In this document: positions 47,443 through 57,024 of the stretch, in pieces | How the letters are laid out: each line of letters starts with the position of its first letter | How positions within the stretch are numbered: position 1 is the stretch's first letter | Assembly (NCBI RefSeq): GCF_004345565.1 | Contig: NZ_SLWA01000003.1 | Location: 496,001-560,000 of the forward strand | Direction of reading: 5' to 3' | DNA: 64,000 nt | Source of the DNA: Flavobacterium circumlabens | Lineage (GTDB): Bacteria > Bacteroidota > Bacteroidia > Flavobacteriales > Flavobacteriaceae | Notes under the pieces: generated by a model | The model's input: the letters and a program-made list of their open reading frames with translations, nothing else | What the model was told of the DNA's origin: nothing | Database searches by the model: none | Translations under genes and position numbers: made by a program

Positions 47443-50271
47443 ATGCTTTCAGGTAATTATAAAATATTGCATAATAAATTAGTTTCCACCATCGATAAGG
47501 ATAGAATTTTTCATGATTCTTTATCGCTTTTGGCTTATGGAACTGATGCCAGTTTTTATAGACTGATACCTAAAATTGTCATCAAGGCAAAAGACGAGCA
47601 AGAAGTTGTCTTTATCCTAAAGCATTCGTCTGCGCTAGGTCTTGCCGTGACTTTCAGGGCCGCAGGAACGAGCTTGTCAGGACAGGCTGTAACAGACTCG
47701 GTACTTGTAGTTGCAGGACAGCACTGGAAAGAGTACGAAATACTTGACAACGGAAACGCTATTCGGTTGCAGCCAGGAGTTCTTGGGTCCAGGGCTAATA
47801 TTTTGCTGGAGCCATATAATAAAAAAATAGGCCCCGACCCTGCGTCAATAAATGCAGCCATGATTGGAGGCATCGCAGCCAATAATGCCAGCGGTATGTG
47901 CTGTGGAACAGCTCAGAACACCTATAAGACCGTTAAGTCGATGAGATTAGTATTTGCTGATGGAGCAATTCTCGACACTGCAAATGCAGAGAGCAGAACA
48001 CATTTTCAAAAACTGCAGCCTGATCTTATTAAAAAAATACAGGATCTGGCCGAGCGTGCGAAAGCTGACACCATTCTTGCGGAACGAATTTCCGGTAAGT
48101 ATAAAATGAAAAACACAACAGGGTACAGCTTAAATGCCCTGATAGATTATATTGACCCCTTTGAAATTATTGAGCATCTCATGATTGGATCCGAAGGTAC
48201 TCTGGGTTTTATTTCTGAAATTTCGCTGCAGACAGTGGAAAACCATAAGTATAAAGCAGCATCTTTGATGATTTTTCAAAACGTTGAGAGTGCCTGTCGT
48301 GTTGTAAGTCTTTTAAAGAGGGCACCTGTGGCTGCAGTAGAGCTCATCGACCGCTCAGGGCTTCGATCAGTTGAAAACGATAAAGGTGTTCCCTCGTACC
48401 TCAAAGACCTTGACCCCGAAGCATGTGCGCTGCTTGTAGATACCAGAGCGTCAAGTTCGGAGGACCTTCAGCTGCAGATACAAGCAGTTTTAAATATTGT
48501 GAAAGAGCAATCTATGGAACTCCCTGCATTGTTTACTGATGATCCGGCAGAATATGCGCTGCTATGGAAAATCCGAAAAGGACTTTTTCCATCAGTGGGG
48601 GCCATGAGGCAAAAAGGAACCACTGTTATTATAGAAGACGTAGCCTTTAAGACAGAACAGCTTGCAGAGGCAACTCTGGAACTGCAGAAACTCTTCGCAA
48701 AATGGCGCTATACCGAGGCTGTAATTTTTGGGCATGCCCTTGAGGGCAATCTTCATTTTGTTTTTACACAGAATTTTGATTCTCAAAATGAGATTGACCG
48801 CTATGCCAATTTTATGGATGATGTGGCTGACCTTGTGGTAAAGAAGTTTGATGGTTCCCTTAAGGCCGAGCATGGTACGGGAAGAAATATGGCGCCTTAC
48901 GTTGAGATGGAATGGGGTAAAGAAGCTTATGGTCTTATGAAGGAGATCAAAGCTATTTTTGATCCGAAAAATCTTTTAAATCCGGGGGTTATTTTAAACG
49001 ACGATCCCCAGATTCATTTAAAAAATTTAAAACCGATACCATCTTGTAACCCGATCATTGATCCCTGTATAGAATGCGGATTTTGTGAGCCGAATTGTGT
49101 TTCAGCTGATTATACGCTTTCACCAAGACATCGAATTACTGTTAACCGTGAGATCAGCAGGCTCGTTGCTTCTGGCCAGAATCCTGCAGAGCTCCAATTG
49201 CTGCTTGATAACTTTCAATATAAGGCTGATGATACCTGCGCCACAGATGGCCTCTGCGCCCTGAGCTGTCCGGTGCATATCGACACGGGAGCATTTGTCA
49301 AAGAGCTTCGTAACCAAAGAATTGGGAAGGAGTTCCGTATAGCCTCCTGGATTAGTTTACATTTATCTTTTACCACCTTTTTGCTTCGAAAAATTTTACT
49401 GGTAGTGCGTTTTTTTCAGTTGTTGCTTGGAAATAAGCTAATGTCCGGAATTTCCTCTTTTTTAAGATTTATTTCCCAAGGCAGGATTCCACAATGGAAC
49501 CGGTTTATGCCAGGAGGAGCCAAAAGACTTAAATCTTTAGAAAGTCAGGTCGCAAGCCAGAGAAAAGTGGTTTATTATCCCTCTTGTATCAACAGAACCA
49601 TGGGGGTTTCCTCTGAAGATTATTCACAGGAGCAGCTTTCTGATAAAATTGTTCAACTGCTGCACAAAGGCGGTTTTGAGGTTATTTATCCTGAGCATTT
49701 ACAGACACTTTGCTGCGGTATGCCTTTTTCAAGTAAGGGATATTTCGATATTGCGAAGCAAAAGGGAAATTTGCTGGAACTAGCTCTTGCCAAGGCTAGT
49801 GAAAATGGTAAATGGCCCATTGTATGTGATATGAGTCCGTGCCTATATACTATGCATGAGAATGCCGGTAAATTAAAAAGCAGTCTCAAAATATATGAAC
49901 CGGTTGAATTTATAAACGATATCTTATTATCTTTTCTCAAAATTACGCCCACATCTGAACCTGTGGCAGTTTTTGAGGTCTGCAGTATGAAAAAAATGGG
50001 AATAGAAAACAAATTAACTGAACTGGCCCAAAAATGTGCCGAAAAGGTAATTGTTCCCCAAACGAACTGCTGCGGGTTTTCTGGTGACAAAGGGTTCGAG
50101 ATTCCGGAGCTTAATGCTTCAGGGCTTTTAGGGCTAAGTCAGCAGCTTGGTCCAGACGTCAAACGCGGATACTCCAACAGCAGAACCTGCGAGATTGGTC
50201 TGAGCCTTCATTCGGGCATATCCTACCAGTCGATTGTATATTTAGTCGACCAGGTCAGCGAGGCAATATAA
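47443..50271 (+). CDS. FAD-linked oxidase with Fe-S and CCG domains (D-2-hydroxyacid dehydrogenase type)
   Basis: 942 residues. FAD_binding_4 domain about 40-215 (FRAAGTSLSGQAV), FAD-oxidase C-terminal domain about 245-520 (HALEGNLHFVF; AEHGTGRNMAPYVE), a ferredoxin-like domain about 540-625 with CIECGFCEPNC and CALSCPV clusters, and C-terminal CCG repeats (CCGMPFSS, CCGFSGDKGF). This single-chain layout matches D-lactate or D-2-hydroxyglutarate dehydrogenases of the YdiJ/Dld-II type, which pass electrons to quinone. Within a uronate operon it may oxidise a hydroxy acid made by the RraA-like step. Substrate is unknown. Not a canonical part of the Ashwell pathway. Confidence 0.88.
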   Translation: MLSGNYKILHNKLVSTIDKDRIFHDSLSLLAYGTDASFYRLIPKIVIKAKDEQEVVFILKHSSALGLAVTFRAAGTSLSGQAVTDSVLVVAGQHWKEYEILDNGNAIRLQPGVLGSRANILLEPYNKKIGPDPASINAAMIGGIAANNASGMCCGTAQNTYKTVKSMRLVFADGAILDTANAESRTHFQKLQPDLIKKIQDLAERAKADTILAERISGKYKMKNTTGYSLNALIDYIDPFEIIEHLMIGSEGTLGFISEISLQTVENHKYKAASLMIFQNVESACRVVSLLKRAPVAAVELIDRSGLRSVENDKGVPSYLKDLDPEACALLVDTRASSSEDLQLQIQAVLNIVKEQSMELPALFTDDPAEYALLWKIRKGLFPSVGAMRQKGTTVIIEDVAFKTEQLAEATLELQKLFAKWRYTEAVIFGHALEGNLHFVFTQNFDSQNEIDRYANFMDDVADLVVKKFDGSLKAEHGTGRNMAPYVEMEWGKEAYGLMKEIKAIFDPKNLLNPGVILNDDPQIHLKNLKPIPSCNPIIDPCIECGFCEPNCVSADYTLSPRHRITVNREISRLVASGQNPAELQLLLDNFQYKADDTCATDGLCALSCPVHIDTGAFVKELRNQRIGKEFRIASWISLHLSFTTFLLRKILLVVRFFQLLLGNKLMSGISSFLRFISQGRIPQWNRFMPGGAKRLKSLESQVASQRKVVYYPSCINRTMGVSSEDYSQEQLSDKIVQLLHKGGFEVIYPEHLQTLCCGMPFSSKGYFDIAKQKGNLLELALAKASENGKWPIVCDMSPCLYTMHENAGKLKSSLKIYEPVEFINDILLSFLKITPTSEPVAVFEVCSMKKMGIENKLTELAQKCAEKVIVPQTNCCGFSGDKGFEIPELNASGLLGLSQQLGPDVKRGYSNSRTCEIGLSLHSGISYQSIVYLVDQVSEAI

Positions 50272-50375
50272 TTTTTTAAATTGATTATAAAATACTGAAG
50301 AATGCTATTTTGAAAGATGGCTGTACATAAAATTAAAAGAAAATTACATAATAATAAAATTAATAAATCTGACAG

Positions 50376-52037
50376 ATGAATCAATTACAAACGCTGGATT
50401 ATGTGACAATAATCATTTATATGCTTCTTATGGCCGGTATTGGTATTTTTCTTGGAAAATACATAAAGAATATAGGTGATTATTTTAAAGGTGGAAGTGC
50501 TGTTTCCTGGGTAGCAGGCGGTATCAGCAACTTTATGACCAAGTTCAGCACATTTGTCTTTGTTGCTTATGCCGGAATTGCCTATTCAGATGGACTGGTG
50601 GCGATAACTATAATGTGGTCGACAATATTTCCATCTTTAATAGCGGTTTTTGTTTACGCCAAACTTTGGAAACGGGCTGGAATTATAAGCCCGGTCGAAT
50701 TTTTAGAAACCAGATTTAATGCCTCAATCCGTCAAATATTTTCATGGTGCGGTGTGTTGTTGAAGCTACTTGATGATATGATCAAATTATATTCTATTGG
50801 TATATTTGTTATGGCTGCCTCAGGCATACCTTTTGAAACGGCCATTATATACTGCGGCATTGTAGTTTCAGTTTACACTGTAGTCGGAGGATTTCTGGCC
50901 GTTATTGTGACCGATGTTGTTCAGTTTGTAATTTTATTATTTTCAACTTTTATTTTGGTACCCTTGGCTTATGATGCAGCCGGAGGGTTTTCGCACATGC
51001 AGGAAGTAATTCCTAATAATATGAACTGGTTTAACGGAGATAAAGGGATGCCAATTTATCTGACAGTTTATTATCTGACCATTATCATTAAATATCTGGG
51101 AAACTGGACTTTCATTCAGAGGTTTTACAGCGCTAAGAGTGAATCTGACGGAAAAAAAATAGGAATTTTATCAGCAGTTCTATTTCTTATTTTTCCTGTA
51201 ATATTCCTTTTTCCAGCTGTTGCTGCAAGGGTTATCCTCCCTGACCTGGAAAATCCTGAGATGTCGTATGTAGCCTTATGTTTAAAACTGCTGCCGCCCG
51301 GTATCATGGGACTTATGATTGCGGCGATGTTTGCCGCCACCATGTCTGTTTTAAGTGCTGAATTTAACGTGACTGCAAGTGTTCTTACACGTGATATCTA
51401 TCAGCGACTTTTTAGAAAAAATGCCCTGCCGACAGAGCTGCTCTGGGCCGCCAGAATTATGACACTGCTTGTTGGTACCATAGTTTCAGTCGGAGCCCTG
51501 TATGTTCAAAAGCTCGGAGGTGCCTTTGAGGTCAACCAGTATTTATCGGGTATCTTCTCTATTCCGATGATTATTCCCGTTATCATGGGTGTAATTTTTT
51601 GGAGACCACAGCCATGGGGAGCACTTGCATCTATGATTATTGGTATTATACTTGGAATAATATTGAATTATACCGAAGCATTCTCATGGGAAATTGCAAC
51701 ACTAATTGAAGTAGTGGTTTGCGTTGGGGTATTTTTATTGTCGGGACTATTTTTATCTCAGGACAGCCGTTATAATGAGAAAGTAAAAGCTTTTTTTATC
51801 AAATTATCCACACCGAGCGCCAAAACCGAGCAGAATGATGACGCTGTTGTCGGCGGACTTATGATGCTCTACGCTGTTGCATTTACTGTCACAGGTTCCA
51901 TGTTTATTGTAATGGGCTTTCCATCATCTGCTAATATGAGCGGAAAGCTTGCAATGGCGTCCGGAACAATCTGTCTTGTAGGCGCTGTGATTTTTTATAT
52001 TAAGGGCAGGAAAGCAAAAAAGCTTAAATCAAGATAA
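50376..52037 (+). CDS. Sodium:solute symporter (SSS family)
   Basis: 553 residues with about 14 membrane segments. The SSSF core is recognisable from GGSAVSWVAGGISNFMTKFS and from AARVILPDLENPEMSYVALC (transport segment), and it has the long C-terminal helices usual in sugar or uronate carriers. Following the uronate genes, it most likely imports a monomeric or unsaturated uronate from the periplasm. The gap to the oxidase is 104 bases, within a probable operon. Substrate inferred from position. Confidence 0.9.
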   Translation: MNQLQTLDYVTIIIYMLLMAGIGIFLGKYIKNIGDYFKGGSAVSWVAGGISNFMTKFSTFVFVAYAGIAYSDGLVAITIMWSTIFPSLIAVFVYAKLWKRAGIISPVEFLETRFNASIRQIFSWCGVLLKLLDDMIKLYSIGIFVMAASGIPFETAIIYCGIVVSVYTVVGGFLAVIVTDVVQFVILLFSTFILVPLAYDAAGGFSHMQEVIPNNMNWFNGDKGMPIYLTVYYLTIIIKYLGNWTFIQRFYSAKSESDGKKIGILSAVLFLIFPVIFLFPAVAARVILPDLENPEMSYVALCLKLLPPGIMGLMIAAMFAATMSVLSAEFNVTASVLTRDIYQRLFRKNALPTELLWAARIMTLLVGTIVSVGALYVQKLGGAFEVNQYLSGIFSIPMIIPVIMGVIFWRPQPWGALASMIIGIILGIILNYTEAFSWEIATLIEVVVCVGVFLLSGLFLSQDSRYNEKVKAFFIKLSTPSAKTEQNDDAVVGGLMMLYAVAFTVTGSMFIVMGFPSSANMSGKLAMASGTICLVGAVIFYIKGRKAKKLKSR

Positions 52038-52066
52038 GCAGTTAAGGAATAATTTTACTGGTTTGA

Positions 52067-52168
52067 TCCCACGTATTTGGATATGATCTTAACTACACCA
52101 ATTTTACGGTAATGATAGGATCCTCACCTTCTGATATTAAAATTAGTGAAAATTTTACAGTAAAATAA
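52067..52168 (+). pseudogene. C-terminal remnant of a GH3 enzyme
   Basis: An open stretch before the next gene reads NYTNFTVMIGSSPSDIKISE then NFTVK and stops at 52166-52168. This is the last strand pair of the fibronectin-III-like domain that closes GH3 beta-glucosidases (FxVxIGSSSxDIRLxxxFxV). No other GH3 sequence is nearby, so a third GH3 gene was deleted between the symporter and the propeller gene. Confidence 0.6.
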
Positions 52169-52182
52169 TAAACAAATTAGAT

Positions 52183-53508
52183 ATGGCTATTCATAAAATA
52201 AAATATTGTATAAGTCTACTTTCAGCAGCTCTTTTTTTTTGTATTGAGACAATAAATGCTCAGGCACCTTTTAATACTGATTATAATGGTATTAAAGTGG
52301 CTTCTGGTGTTAAGCTCACTCAATTGAGTCATGATGGCATGACATTGCACCGATTTTTCGACACGTCACCGATGAGCCCATCAGGACGTTATGTTGCATT
52401 ATTTAAACTGCCGTATGAAAATGTATCGCCCAAGGCAGGCGATGCTGGACAGGTTATACTTGTGGACTTAAAAACAGGCAAAGAAAAAGTGGTGGCCCAA
52501 TCAAGGGGATGGGAAGTACAGCTCGGTGCCAATGTCCAGTGGGGGAAGTCCGATCATGAATTGTTATTTAATGATGTTGATACCTTGAGCTGGAAAGCTT
52601 TTTGTACCGTTCTTGATCCATTTTCCGGAAAAAAAAGACACTTGGGAGGTACTGTTTTTATGGCTTCAAGTGACGGAAGAAAAATAGCAAGCTATGACCT
52701 GATGAAATCTACTTATGCTCAGGTTGGTTACGGAGTAATTGTGCCTAAAAAGCTCGTGAAACGCAATTTTGGCGCGGATCAGAAAGACGGAATTACAGTT
52801 ATCGATATTAATTCGGGAAAATCAAAACAGATTGTAACCTTAAAAGATTTATACCAAACGACCATACCTTCAATACAGTTTAAAAATTCAAATGATTATG
52901 AATTTTACTGTTTTCAGATAAAATGGAACCCGCAGGGAACAAGACTTCTTACCACACTGCAATGGGCTCCTGTTAAAGGGGGACCCAGGAAACGTTCGGT
53001 CATAACTATGCGCAGTGATGGTTCAGAGATTAGAACCGCCATAACACCTGAACAATGGGAGAAGGGAGGTCATCATGTAAACTGGACCGCAGATGGCGAG
53101 CATCTCTCCATGAATTTGAATGTTGACGGAAAAGAAGGACTCGAACTTATTGAGGTCAAGTATGACGGAAGCAATCTGAAAACTGTTTTTACCCCCGGAT
53201 CAGGCCATCCTTCTTATCATCCTAAAGGCTTGCCTTTAATTATTACCGATGCCTATCCAAATGAATCCATTACTGCAAGAAACGGCATTGTGCCAATAAG
53301 GCTTTTAAATATGGCCAGCGGAAAAGAAGAAAATATTGTAGAGATTTTCGTCTCTAAGATCGATGGAGAATTCCGCATTGATCCTCATCCAGCCTGGGAT
53401 AAAACCGGACGATACGTCATCTTTAACGGGTATATTAACAACACAAGAAATGTATTTATGGCCGATATCAGCGAATGGCTTTTAAAGCAAGGTTTTTCTT
53501 TGAAATAA
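52183..53508 (+). CDS. Secreted TolB/PL22-like beta-propeller protein
   Basis: 441 residues with a signal peptide (about 1-26, ending in NAQA). Repeated propeller blades are visible: MSPSGRYVALFKL, MASSDGRKIASYDL, HVNWTADGEHLSMNL, PAWDKTGRYVIFNGYI. The HHVNW and GHPSYHP histidines are reminiscent of the metal site of oligogalacturonate lyases (PL22), whose propeller is the same size class. The evidence does not separate PL22 from other TolB-like propellers. In a uronate operon, cleavage of unsaturated uronate oligomers is a reasonable role, but unproven. Confidence 0.6.
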   Translation: MAIHKIKYCISLLSAALFFCIETINAQAPFNTDYNGIKVASGVKLTQLSHDGMTLHRFFDTSPMSPSGRYVALFKLPYENVSPKAGDAGQVILVDLKTGKEKVVAQSRGWEVQLGANVQWGKSDHELLFNDVDTLSWKAFCTVLDPFSGKKRHLGGTVFMASSDGRKIASYDLMKSTYAQVGYGVIVPKKLVKRNFGADQKDGITVIDINSGKSKQIVTLKDLYQTTIPSIQFKNSNDYEFYCFQIKWNPQGTRLLTTLQWAPVKGGPRKRSVITMRSDGSEIRTAITPEQWEKGGHHVNWTADGEHLSMNLNVDGKEGLELIEVKYDGSNLKTVFTPGSGHPSYHPKGLPLIITDAYPNESITARNGIVPIRLLNMASGKEENIVEIFVSKIDGEFRIDPHPAWDKTGRYVIFNGYINNTRNVFMADISEWLLKQGFSLK

Positions 53509-53568
53509 TTAAAATGACTTTTAGAGCTCCTGAAAGCCGGAGAAAATAATTATAAAATATAAACACAG

Positions 53569-54603
53569 ATGGATAATATCAAAGGAAGAGTGGTCGCATT
53601 TGGCGAAATCATGCTGCGTCTTTCACCAGAGCGACATTTGCGTTTCACGCAAGCTGCAGCATTTGGCGCTTCTTACGGTGGTGGTGAATTTAATGTTTGT
53701 GTGTCTTTAGCTAATTATGGAGTAGATGCAGAATTTGTAACAAGACTCCCTGAAAATGAAATTGGAGCATCAGCATTGAAAGAAATGCGAAAAATGAACG
53801 TTGAATCAAAAAACATCATTTTTGGAGGTGAACGTTTAGGAATTTACTTTCTGGAAACAGGGGCAGCAAGCCGCGGAAGCATTGTTGTTTATGATCGCGC
53901 TCATAGTTCAATGGCCACGATTCAAAAAGGGATAATTGATTGGGAAAAAGTGCTGCAGGGAGCCAATTGGTTTCATTGGAGCGGTATTACACCCGCTATT
54001 TCAAAAAGTGCTGCCGAGGCTTGTTTGGAGGCTATTAAAGTGGCTCATAAACTGGGAATCACGATTTCATGTGACCTGAATTACAGATCAAAATTATGGC
54101 AGTATGGCAAAAAACCAAGTGATGTTATGCCCGAGATGCTGCACTACAGCAATGTTATTTTAGGTGATATCGATACTGCTTATTTTATGCTGAACATTCC
54201 AAAAGTGAACCCGAATTACCAGGATGAGAAGTCACTTCCTGTTTTATATAATAGGTTATTTGATTTAATTCCTAATTTAAAAATTACAGCTACAACTCTA
54301 CGCTATTCTGTTAGTGCATCTCACCAAAGAATTGGTGGCGTTTTATTTGATGGTCAATCGATTTACAATGCTACTATGAAAGAAGTTACACCGGTTGTAG
54401 ACAGGGTAGGAAGCGGAGATGCCTTTATGGGAGGTTTGATTTATGGATTATTGAAATATCAGAATAATAACCAGAAAGCTTTAGATTTTGCAGTGGCAGC
54501 TTGTTGTTTAAAACACACTATTGCTGGAGATTATAATCTGGTTAGCTTGAAAGAAGTTGAAAATATGCTTGATGGTGATTCTGCCGGATTAGTATCAAGA
54601 TAA
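53569..54603 (+). CDS. kdgK: 2-keto-3-deoxygluconate kinase
   Basis: 344 residues, PfkB family. GGGEFNVCVSLANYG near the start and DRVGSGDAFMGGL with the catalytic Asp284 are clear. It would phosphorylate KDG, the product of UxuA, to KDPG. It is coupled to the KDPG aldolase gene 10 bases downstream, which fixes its function within the PfkB superfamily better than the sequence alone. Confidence 0.93.
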   Translation: MDNIKGRVVAFGEIMLRLSPERHLRFTQAAAFGASYGGGEFNVCVSLANYGVDAEFVTRLPENEIGASALKEMRKMNVESKNIIFGGERLGIYFLETGAASRGSIVVYDRAHSSMATIQKGIIDWEKVLQGANWFHWSGITPAISKSAAEACLEAIKVAHKLGITISCDLNYRSKLWQYGKKPSDVMPEMLHYSNVILGDIDTAYFMLNIPKVNPNYQDEKSLPVLYNRLFDLIPNLKITATTLRYSVSASHQRIGGVLFDGQSIYNATMKEVTPVVDRVGSGDAFMGGLIYGLLKYQNNNQKALDFAVAACCLKHTIAGDYNLVSLKEVENMLDGDSAGLVSR

Positions 54604-54613
54604 AAAGTAAAAA

Positions 54614-55282
54614 ATGGCGAGATATTCAAGAATTGAAGTAGCACAGCAAATGAAAGAAAACGGGATGATACCGTTGTTTTTCCATTCCGATATCGAAGTA
54701 AGCAAGAAGGTTTTAAAAGCCTGTTATGACGGTGGTTCACGATTAATGGAGTTTACCAGCAGAGGTGATTTTGCTCATGAAGTTTTTGGAGCTTTAAACA
54801 AATATGCTTTGGCTGAATTGCCGGGAATGATGTTGGGAGTAGGTTCAATAACGGATGCCGCTTCAGCCTCTTTATATATGAGTTTAGGTGCTAACTTTAT
54901 TGTCACGCCAGTTTTTAGAGAAGATATCGCAATTGCCTGTAATCGTCGTAAAGTATTGTGGTCACCAGGTTGTAGTACACTTTCTGAGATTGCAAAAGCC
55001 GAAGAATTAGGCTGCGAAATCGTGAAATTGTTCCCTGCCGATATTTATGGGCCAGAGTTTATAAAAGCCATAAAAGGACCGTGTCCATGGACGAGTATCA
55101 TGCCAACAGGAGGGGTTTATCCAACAGCGGAGAGTTTGTCTGCATGGTTGGGTGCAGGAGCCACTTGTGTGGGTCTTGGATCACAATTAATTTCGAAAGA
55201 TATATTAGATAAAAACGACTTTAACGGCTTAAAAAACAAAGTAAGTCAGGTTTTGGATATCATCAAAAATATTAGAAAATAA
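54614..55282 (+). CDS. eda: KDPG aldolase (2-dehydro-3-deoxy-phosphogluconate aldolase)
   Basis: 222 residues, class I aldolase. The Schiff-base Lys138 lies in VKLFPADIYGPEF, the catalytic Glu region is MEFTSRGDF, and the phosphate loop is MPTGGVYPT. It splits KDPG into pyruvate and glyceraldehyde-3-phosphate, finishing the uronate pathway. With UxaC, the SDR, UxuA and KdgK, every step from glucuronate is encoded in 43377-55282. Confidence 0.94.
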   Translation: MARYSRIEVAQQMKENGMIPLFFHSDIEVSKKVLKACYDGGSRLMEFTSRGDFAHEVFGALNKYALAELPGMMLGVGSITDAASASLYMSLGANFIVTPVFREDIAIACNRRKVLWSPGCSTLSEIAKAEELGCEIVKLFPADIYGPEFIKAIKGPCPWTSIMPTGGVYPTAESLSAWLGAGATCVGLGSQLISKDILDKNDFNGLKNKVSQVLDIIKNIRK

Positions 55283-55513
55283 ATAAGGAGTAAACATACC
55301 GATTTCTTATTTAGATTGCAGTTTTTGTTTTTTTGAATGAAGGAGATTAAACTTAGCTGAAAAAAATAACCTTTCCGGAAAGCAAATTACAAGTAAAGGA
55401 TCTTTTTTTGATTATAAGGTGACAATTGCAAGATGGTACACACTAGCTATTTATATAAATAATAGATCATTCGCATGTTACTTTATTTTAGAACAGGTTA
55501 TTATTGTTTTGCG
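55283..55513 (+). other. Non-coding gap after eda, possible decayed coding sequence
   Basis: No intact gene. A frame around 55360-55440 reads NNLSGKQITSKGSFFDYKVT and looks protein-like, but runs without a start and merges into copy B; I do not recognise it. An AAATAAG/CTTATTT pair near 55280-55312 may be a weak terminator. Confidence 0.3.
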
Positions 55514-55596
55514 AAGCATAATGAGCATTTTTTTCTATTTATTGAGCGATGTATCCTATCGCTGGTGCAATTACGATATTATATTTGAATTCTTAA
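55514..55596 (+). promoter_or_regulatory. Dispersed regulatory element, copy B
   Basis: AATGAGC (55520) and ATTGAGC (55541) are direct repeats 21 bp apart, followed by TCCTATCG and a TATATTTG box (55580-55587). The next start codon is 40 bases after the box, at 55627, so this copy most directly looks like a working promoter for the small ORF and LacI gene. Confidence 0.65.
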
Positions 55597-55626
55597 AATG
55601 TTTTAAATAATAAACTTTATTCAAAC

Positions 55627-55929
55627 ATGAAAAATTTAAAAAACCGATTTTGGCTTCGCAATGTTGTTATTTTTATTTTGACAATAGTATGCAGTAATGG
55701 ATACAATACCAACGATATTGATGACAATAAAACATTAGCCTTTTCTGAAATTACAGGACTTTCAGTTCCTGTCAAAATTGTCGGAGATATGGGAGTAAAT
55801 GTTAAATCAGGAACCTGTTTATCAATTCCTTCTATAGCTGTTGCCAACTTAGGAACAGTTGCTGCTCCTATTACATTCATGGCTGAATTTTCATTTTGTT
55901 TAAAGTCTTTTAAAACAGAACAAAAATGA
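55627..55929 (+). CDS. Small exported hypothetical protein, possibly truncated
   Basis: 100 residues. An N-terminal hydrophobic segment (about 12-25, NVVIFILTIVCSNG) suggests export, but the cysteine context is not a good lipobox. The middle (SVPVKIVGDMGVNVKSGTCL) is unlike any family I recognise, and the last 15 residues look out of frame with it. It overlaps the LacI start by 4 bases. It may be the leftover 5' end of a larger secreted protein expressed from copy B, now serving only to couple translation of the regulator. Confidence 0.45.
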   Translation: MKNLKNRFWLRNVVIFILTIVCSNGYNTNDIDDNKTLAFSEITGLSVPVKIVGDMGVNVKSGTCLSIPSIAVANLGTVAAPITFMAEFSFCLKSFKTEQK

Positions 55930-56990
55930 AAAATAAACCTGTAACACTTAAAAACATTGCAGATGATCTTAAAATCTCCATTACGACGGTTTCCTTTGTA
56001 CTGAATGGTAAATCAAAGGAGAAAAATATTTCAGAGCAGCTGACTGCCAAGGTTCTGGATTACGCCAAAAAGATCAATTATAAGCCTAATCAGCTTGCCC
56101 AGAGCCTGAGGACCGGCAAATCTAATATTCTGGTTTTTATGGTGGAAGATATATCAAACAGTTTCTTCTGTAAACTGGCCAGGATTTTTGAAGACTTTAT
56201 CTACAAAGAAGGCTATAGGGTTATTTTCTGCAGCAATGATAATGACGATGAGAAGTCCCGCGAACTTATTGATTTGTTTACTTACCGTCAGGTTGATGGA
56301 TTTATTATTGTTCCATCCCCGGGTATTAGGAGTACTATTGAAAATTTAATAAAACAGAACATTCCTGTTATTTTATTGGATCGTTATTTTGAAGAATTAG
56401 AATGCAATGTTGTGACTATCAATAATAAGCAGGCCTCTTTTGATGCGACAGCTCATTTAATAGGCAATGGGTTTAAAAATATTGGTTTTATCACTACAGA
56501 CTCCAACCAAAGCCAGATGCAGGATCGTCTCTCGGGTTATCGAAAAGCAATTTCATACTTTGGTTTAAATTCAACCATACTATCCATACCTTATAATGAA
56601 ATGCAGCAAGACAAAGGGCAGGTAAAACAATTCTTAAGTGAAAATACCGCATTAGATGCTGTTTTTTTTGCCACAAACTATCTCGCGCAACGCGGGTTGG
56701 AAGTTTTAAAAGAAGACAATTACAGCTTAATTGACCGCATAGGAATTATTTCCTTTGATGATCATGAAATGTTTAATATATATCCGATTACGATTACCTG
56801 TATTTCGCAGCCTATGGAGAAGATTTGCTCTAAATTAATGGAAATCATGCTTGTACTTTTAAACAGCAAAGACGTATTGGAATCGACAAATAAATGCATA
56901 TTGAAATCAGAACTTATTATTAGGGAATCTACTGTCAAGAGATTTGTAAAAAATACTAAGGACAGCTTTCTATTTAACAAAGTATTGTAA
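55926..56990 (+). CDS. LacI-family transcriptional regulator (second)
   Basis: 354 residues. LacI HTH at about 5-30 (VTLKNIADDLKISITTVSFV, then LNGKSKE) and hinge QLAQSLRTGKSN. A periplasmic-binding-protein-like sensor (about 60-335) includes QVDGFIIVPSP, VILLDRYF and IISFDDHEMF, which are typical of classical sugar-binding LacI proteins. It differs from the first LacI in the sensor half. Co-directional with the GH38-type gene 34 bases downstream, it may control that gene or sense a sugar it releases. Its operator was not identified. Confidence 0.92.
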   Translation: MKNKPVTLKNIADDLKISITTVSFVLNGKSKEKNISEQLTAKVLDYAKKINYKPNQLAQSLRTGKSNILVFMVEDISNSFFCKLARIFEDFIYKEGYRVIFCSNDNDDEKSRELIDLFTYRQVDGFIIVPSPGIRSTIENLIKQNIPVILLDRYFEELECNVVTINNKQASFDATAHLIGNGFKNIGFITTDSNQSQMQDRLSGYRKAISYFGLNSTILSIPYNEMQQDKGQVKQFLSENTALDAVFFATNYLAQRGLEVLKEDNYSLIDRIGIISFDDHEMFNIYPITITCISQPMEKICSKLMEIMLVLLNSKDVLESTNKCILKSELIIRESTVKRFVKNTKDSFLFNKVL

Positions 56991-57024
56991 AGGTTTAAAT
57001 GTATTATTTAAAGAGTGCAATTTT

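Noticed and set aside
55419..55610. 63-codon ORF through regulatory copy B
   Set aside because: It runs through the repeated element, whose other copies lack this frame; the TATATTTG box lies inside it.
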